Source: Gammaproteobacteria bacterium
GTDB taxonomy: Bacteria > Pseudomonadota > Gammaproteobacteria > GCA-001735895
DNA: 59,430 nucleotides
Assembly (NCBI GenBank): GCA_024638385.1
Contig: JAHEKJ010000005.1
Location: 13,316 to 72,745, forward strand
Direction of reading: 5' to 3'
In this document: piece by piece, positions 57,948 to 59,430 of the stretch
Layout of the letters: the number at the start of each line of letters is the position of its first letter
Position numbering within the stretch: position 1 is the stretch's first letter
Notes under the pieces: model-generated
What the model was told of the DNA's origin: nothing
Seen by the model: only the letters and a program-made list of their open reading frames with translations
Database searches by the model: none
Program-made: the position numbers and the translations under genes

Positions 57948-58529
57948 TCAGGGTCGTGACGTGTCGTCGCCGGTCGCCGGCGCGGCGCGGTAAAATTCCG
58001 GCCAGTGTTCCCTGACGACCGGACTGTCCTCGGCATAGGAGTGGCAGGAGTTCAGGAATACCCGCGCATTACCTTTGCGGTTGCCCTTGCCGCGGCGAAT
58101 CTTTTCGCTGGCGACGGTTTGCACCGCCGTGGTCGCGATCGGGCCGAGCAGTTCGGTCAGGTGCGTGCAGCCGCGATTGGCGCCCATGGCTTCTTTCGAT
58201 CGCTGCGTCCAGCCGGGACGAATTTTCAGGCCGACCAGGTTTTGCGCGACCGGCGTCACGCACTGGCAGTAGTGGTACGGCGACGCATCGATCACGGCCT
58301 CGACGGCGACGACCTCGAGGCCGAGATTGACGGTCAGCCGGATCGACATGTCGTGCAGCGGCTCGTCGGCCTCGATCCAGCCGCCGCGGTCGCGGTTGCG
58401 GAAGCGGTAAGGCTTGGTATCGACGATCCGCCCCTCGATATCGAGCAGGTCGTCGTCGCGCTGGTAACCGCGGCAGGTGACGACGCGGGTGTGCGCGAGC
58501 TCGCGGTTTTCGGGATTGCTCAGGGGCAC
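57948..58529 (-). CDS. DUF2889 family protein
   Basis: A 193-residue soluble protein of a family without known function. Visible marks are THTRVVTCRGYQRDD-like AHTRVVTCRGYQRDDDLLDIEG, then DKPYRF-like DTKPYRFRNRDRGG, and GCTHLTELL with Cys and His near the middle, and FLNSCHSY near the end; the Cys/His content hints at metal binding. It heads the operon with the ABM and DsrC-like genes, and is divergent from the EamA gene across 87 bp. Confidence 0.75.
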   Translation of the reverse strand: MPLSNPENRELAHTRVVTCRGYQRDDDLLDIEGRIVDTKPYRFRNRDRGGWIEADEPLHDMSIRLTVNLGLEVVAVEAVIDASPYHYCQCVTPVAQNLVGLKIRPGWTQRSKEAMGANRGCTHLTELLGPIATTAVQTVASEKIRRGKGNRKGNARVFLNSCHSYAEDSPVVREHWPEFYRAAPATGDDTSRP

Positions 58530-58616
58530 GCTTACTCTCCGGCTTTGACTCGATGGACAGGCCCTGACATTATCACGCGCGGTTCCGGGGGAACACCCGT
58601 CGGGGAGTCAGGATTA

Positions 58617-59430
58617 ATGTTTTCGAGGCTTAGCGATCGCGGCAAGGGGATCTCGATGGCGCTGATCGGCGTGTTCGTGCTTAGCCCCGACAGCCTGATG
58701 ATCCGGCTCGCCGCGCTCGACGATTTCACGCTGCTGTTCTACCGCGGCCTGTTCCCGGTACTGGCGATCGGCCTGTTGCTGGCAATCTGGTATCGCCGCC
58801 GTTTCGTCCCGGCGCTGCTCGCGATCGGCTGGGCCGGAATGGTCAACGGCGCATTCTTCGCCGCCGTCAACATCACCTTCATCGGCGCGATCCAGCGCAC
58901 CTCGGTCGCCAACACGCTGCTGTTCCTGTCGTCGGCGCCGATCTTCGCCGCGCTGCTGTCGCTCATCGTGCTGCGCGAGAACCAGCGGCCGACGACCTGG
59001 CTGATCATCGGCCTGTCGCTCGCGAGCATTTTCATCATCGGCTACGGCAGTTACGGCAGCGCCAGCCTCGTCGGCGACTTGCTCGCGCTCGGCTGCGCGG
59101 TCTTCACCGCCTGCAGCGCGGTGCTGGTGCGCTACCGCAAGGACATCGACCTGGTGCCGTCGGTCGTGCTCGGCAGCCTGTTCACGGCGATCTACGCGCT
59201 CGCGCAAGGGCCGCAGCTCGCGATCGAGCCGGCGCAGTTCGTCTACGTCGGCGTCATCGGCTTCGTGCTGGTGCCGTTCGCGTTCATCATCCTGACGATC
59301 GCGCCGCGCTACGCCAATTCGGCCGAGGTCCAGCTGGTCTACCTGCTCGAGAGCATTCTCGGGCCGCTGTGGGTCTGGCTCGTGATCAGCGAGACGCCGT
59401 CGGTCAACACGCTGATCGGCGGCGCGATGC
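58617..59430 (+). CDS. EamA/DMT superfamily transporter, cut by window end
   Basis: At least 271 residues, no stop before the window ends. Eight or more hydrophobic helices are visible, with the paired EamA layout: SLMIRLAALDDFTLLFYRG, NTLLFLSSAPIFAALLSLIVLRE (first repeat end), and SAEVQLVYLLESILGPLWVWL (second repeat end). Members export amino acids or other metabolites. ATG 58617 is preceded by GGGGAG. Family assignment is firm, substrate unknown. Confidence 0.85.
   Translation, partial: MFSRLSDRGKGISMALIGVFVLSPDSLMIRLAALDDFTLLFYRGLFPVLAIGLLLAIWYRRRFVPALLAIGWAGMVNGAFFAAVNITFIGAIQRTSVANTLLFLSSAPIFAALLSLIVLRENQRPTTWLIIGLSLASIFIIGYGSYGSASLVGDLLALGCAVFTACSAVLVRYRKDIDLVPSVVLGSLFTAIYALAQGPQLAIEPAQFVYVGVIGFVLVPFAFIILTIAPRYANSAEVQLVYLLESILGPLWVWLVISETPSVNTLIGGAM

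Overview
The window is a GC-rich chromosomal segment from a gammaproteobacterium. It carries the conserved block ratA-rnfH / bamE / fur / recN-nadK / hrcA-grpE-dnaK-dnaJ-dapB, the yceD-rpmF-plsX-fabH block, rluC beside rne, and a uvrY-uvrC-pgsA-tRNA-Gly locus like that of Escherichia coli. Genus cannot be assigned from sequence alone. I saw no phage, insertion sequence, CRISPR array or rRNA. Nearly all genes look intact; only the last one is cut by the window edge.

Layout. 1-5000: tRNA-Ser, an HTH regulator, an EEP nuclease/phosphatase and a ClsB-type cardiolipin synthase, then an NSS-family transporter, ratA and rnfH. 5200-14450: bamE and fur (divergent), recN/nadK, and the heat-shock block hrcA-grpE-dnaK-dnaJ-dapB. 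grpE and dnaK each have a near-identical sigma-32-type promoter. 14460-20700: an unusual fusion of a degenerate HisA-like barrel with a CmoM-like methyltransferase, then glutathione reductase, a DM13 protein, a BamA/TamA-like barrel protein, an alkyltransferase-like protein and a CysB-type LysR regulator. 20670-32710: a shortened large NAD-glutamate dehydrogenase, several housekeeping genes (nitronate monooxygenase, DsbA-like, HDOD, ygfZ-queG, crcB, serS), a DUF4124 protein and an OmpH/Skp chaperone. 32750-41120: rne with a long leader, rluC, an S49 peptidase, maf, and yceD-rpmF-plsX-fabH. 41300-53470: uvrY, a family-5 uracil-DNA glycosylase, uvrC, pgsA and tRNA-Gly, then an eight-gene Mrp/Mbh-like cation antiporter operon, then tRNA-Cys and tRNA-Leu. 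53500-59430: an FAD oxidoreductase, a nitric-oxide-response locus (nnrS, nsrR, NsrR-type box) flanked by two atypical DsrC/TusE paralogues, small genes and a partial EamA transporter.

Most interesting points: (1) the HisA-like/CmoM-like fusion, whose barrel has lost the first catalytic Asp; (2) two DsrC-like proteins lacking one or both redox cysteines beside nnrS/nsrR with a convincing NsrR operator; (3) the antiporter operon that splits what in E. coli is one uvrY-uvrC-pgsA-glyW-cysT-leuZ unit; (4) the matched sigma-32 promoters, and an ATC-N9-GAT operator next to the LysR gene. Functions are inferred by reading the proteins and recalling families; no database search was run.
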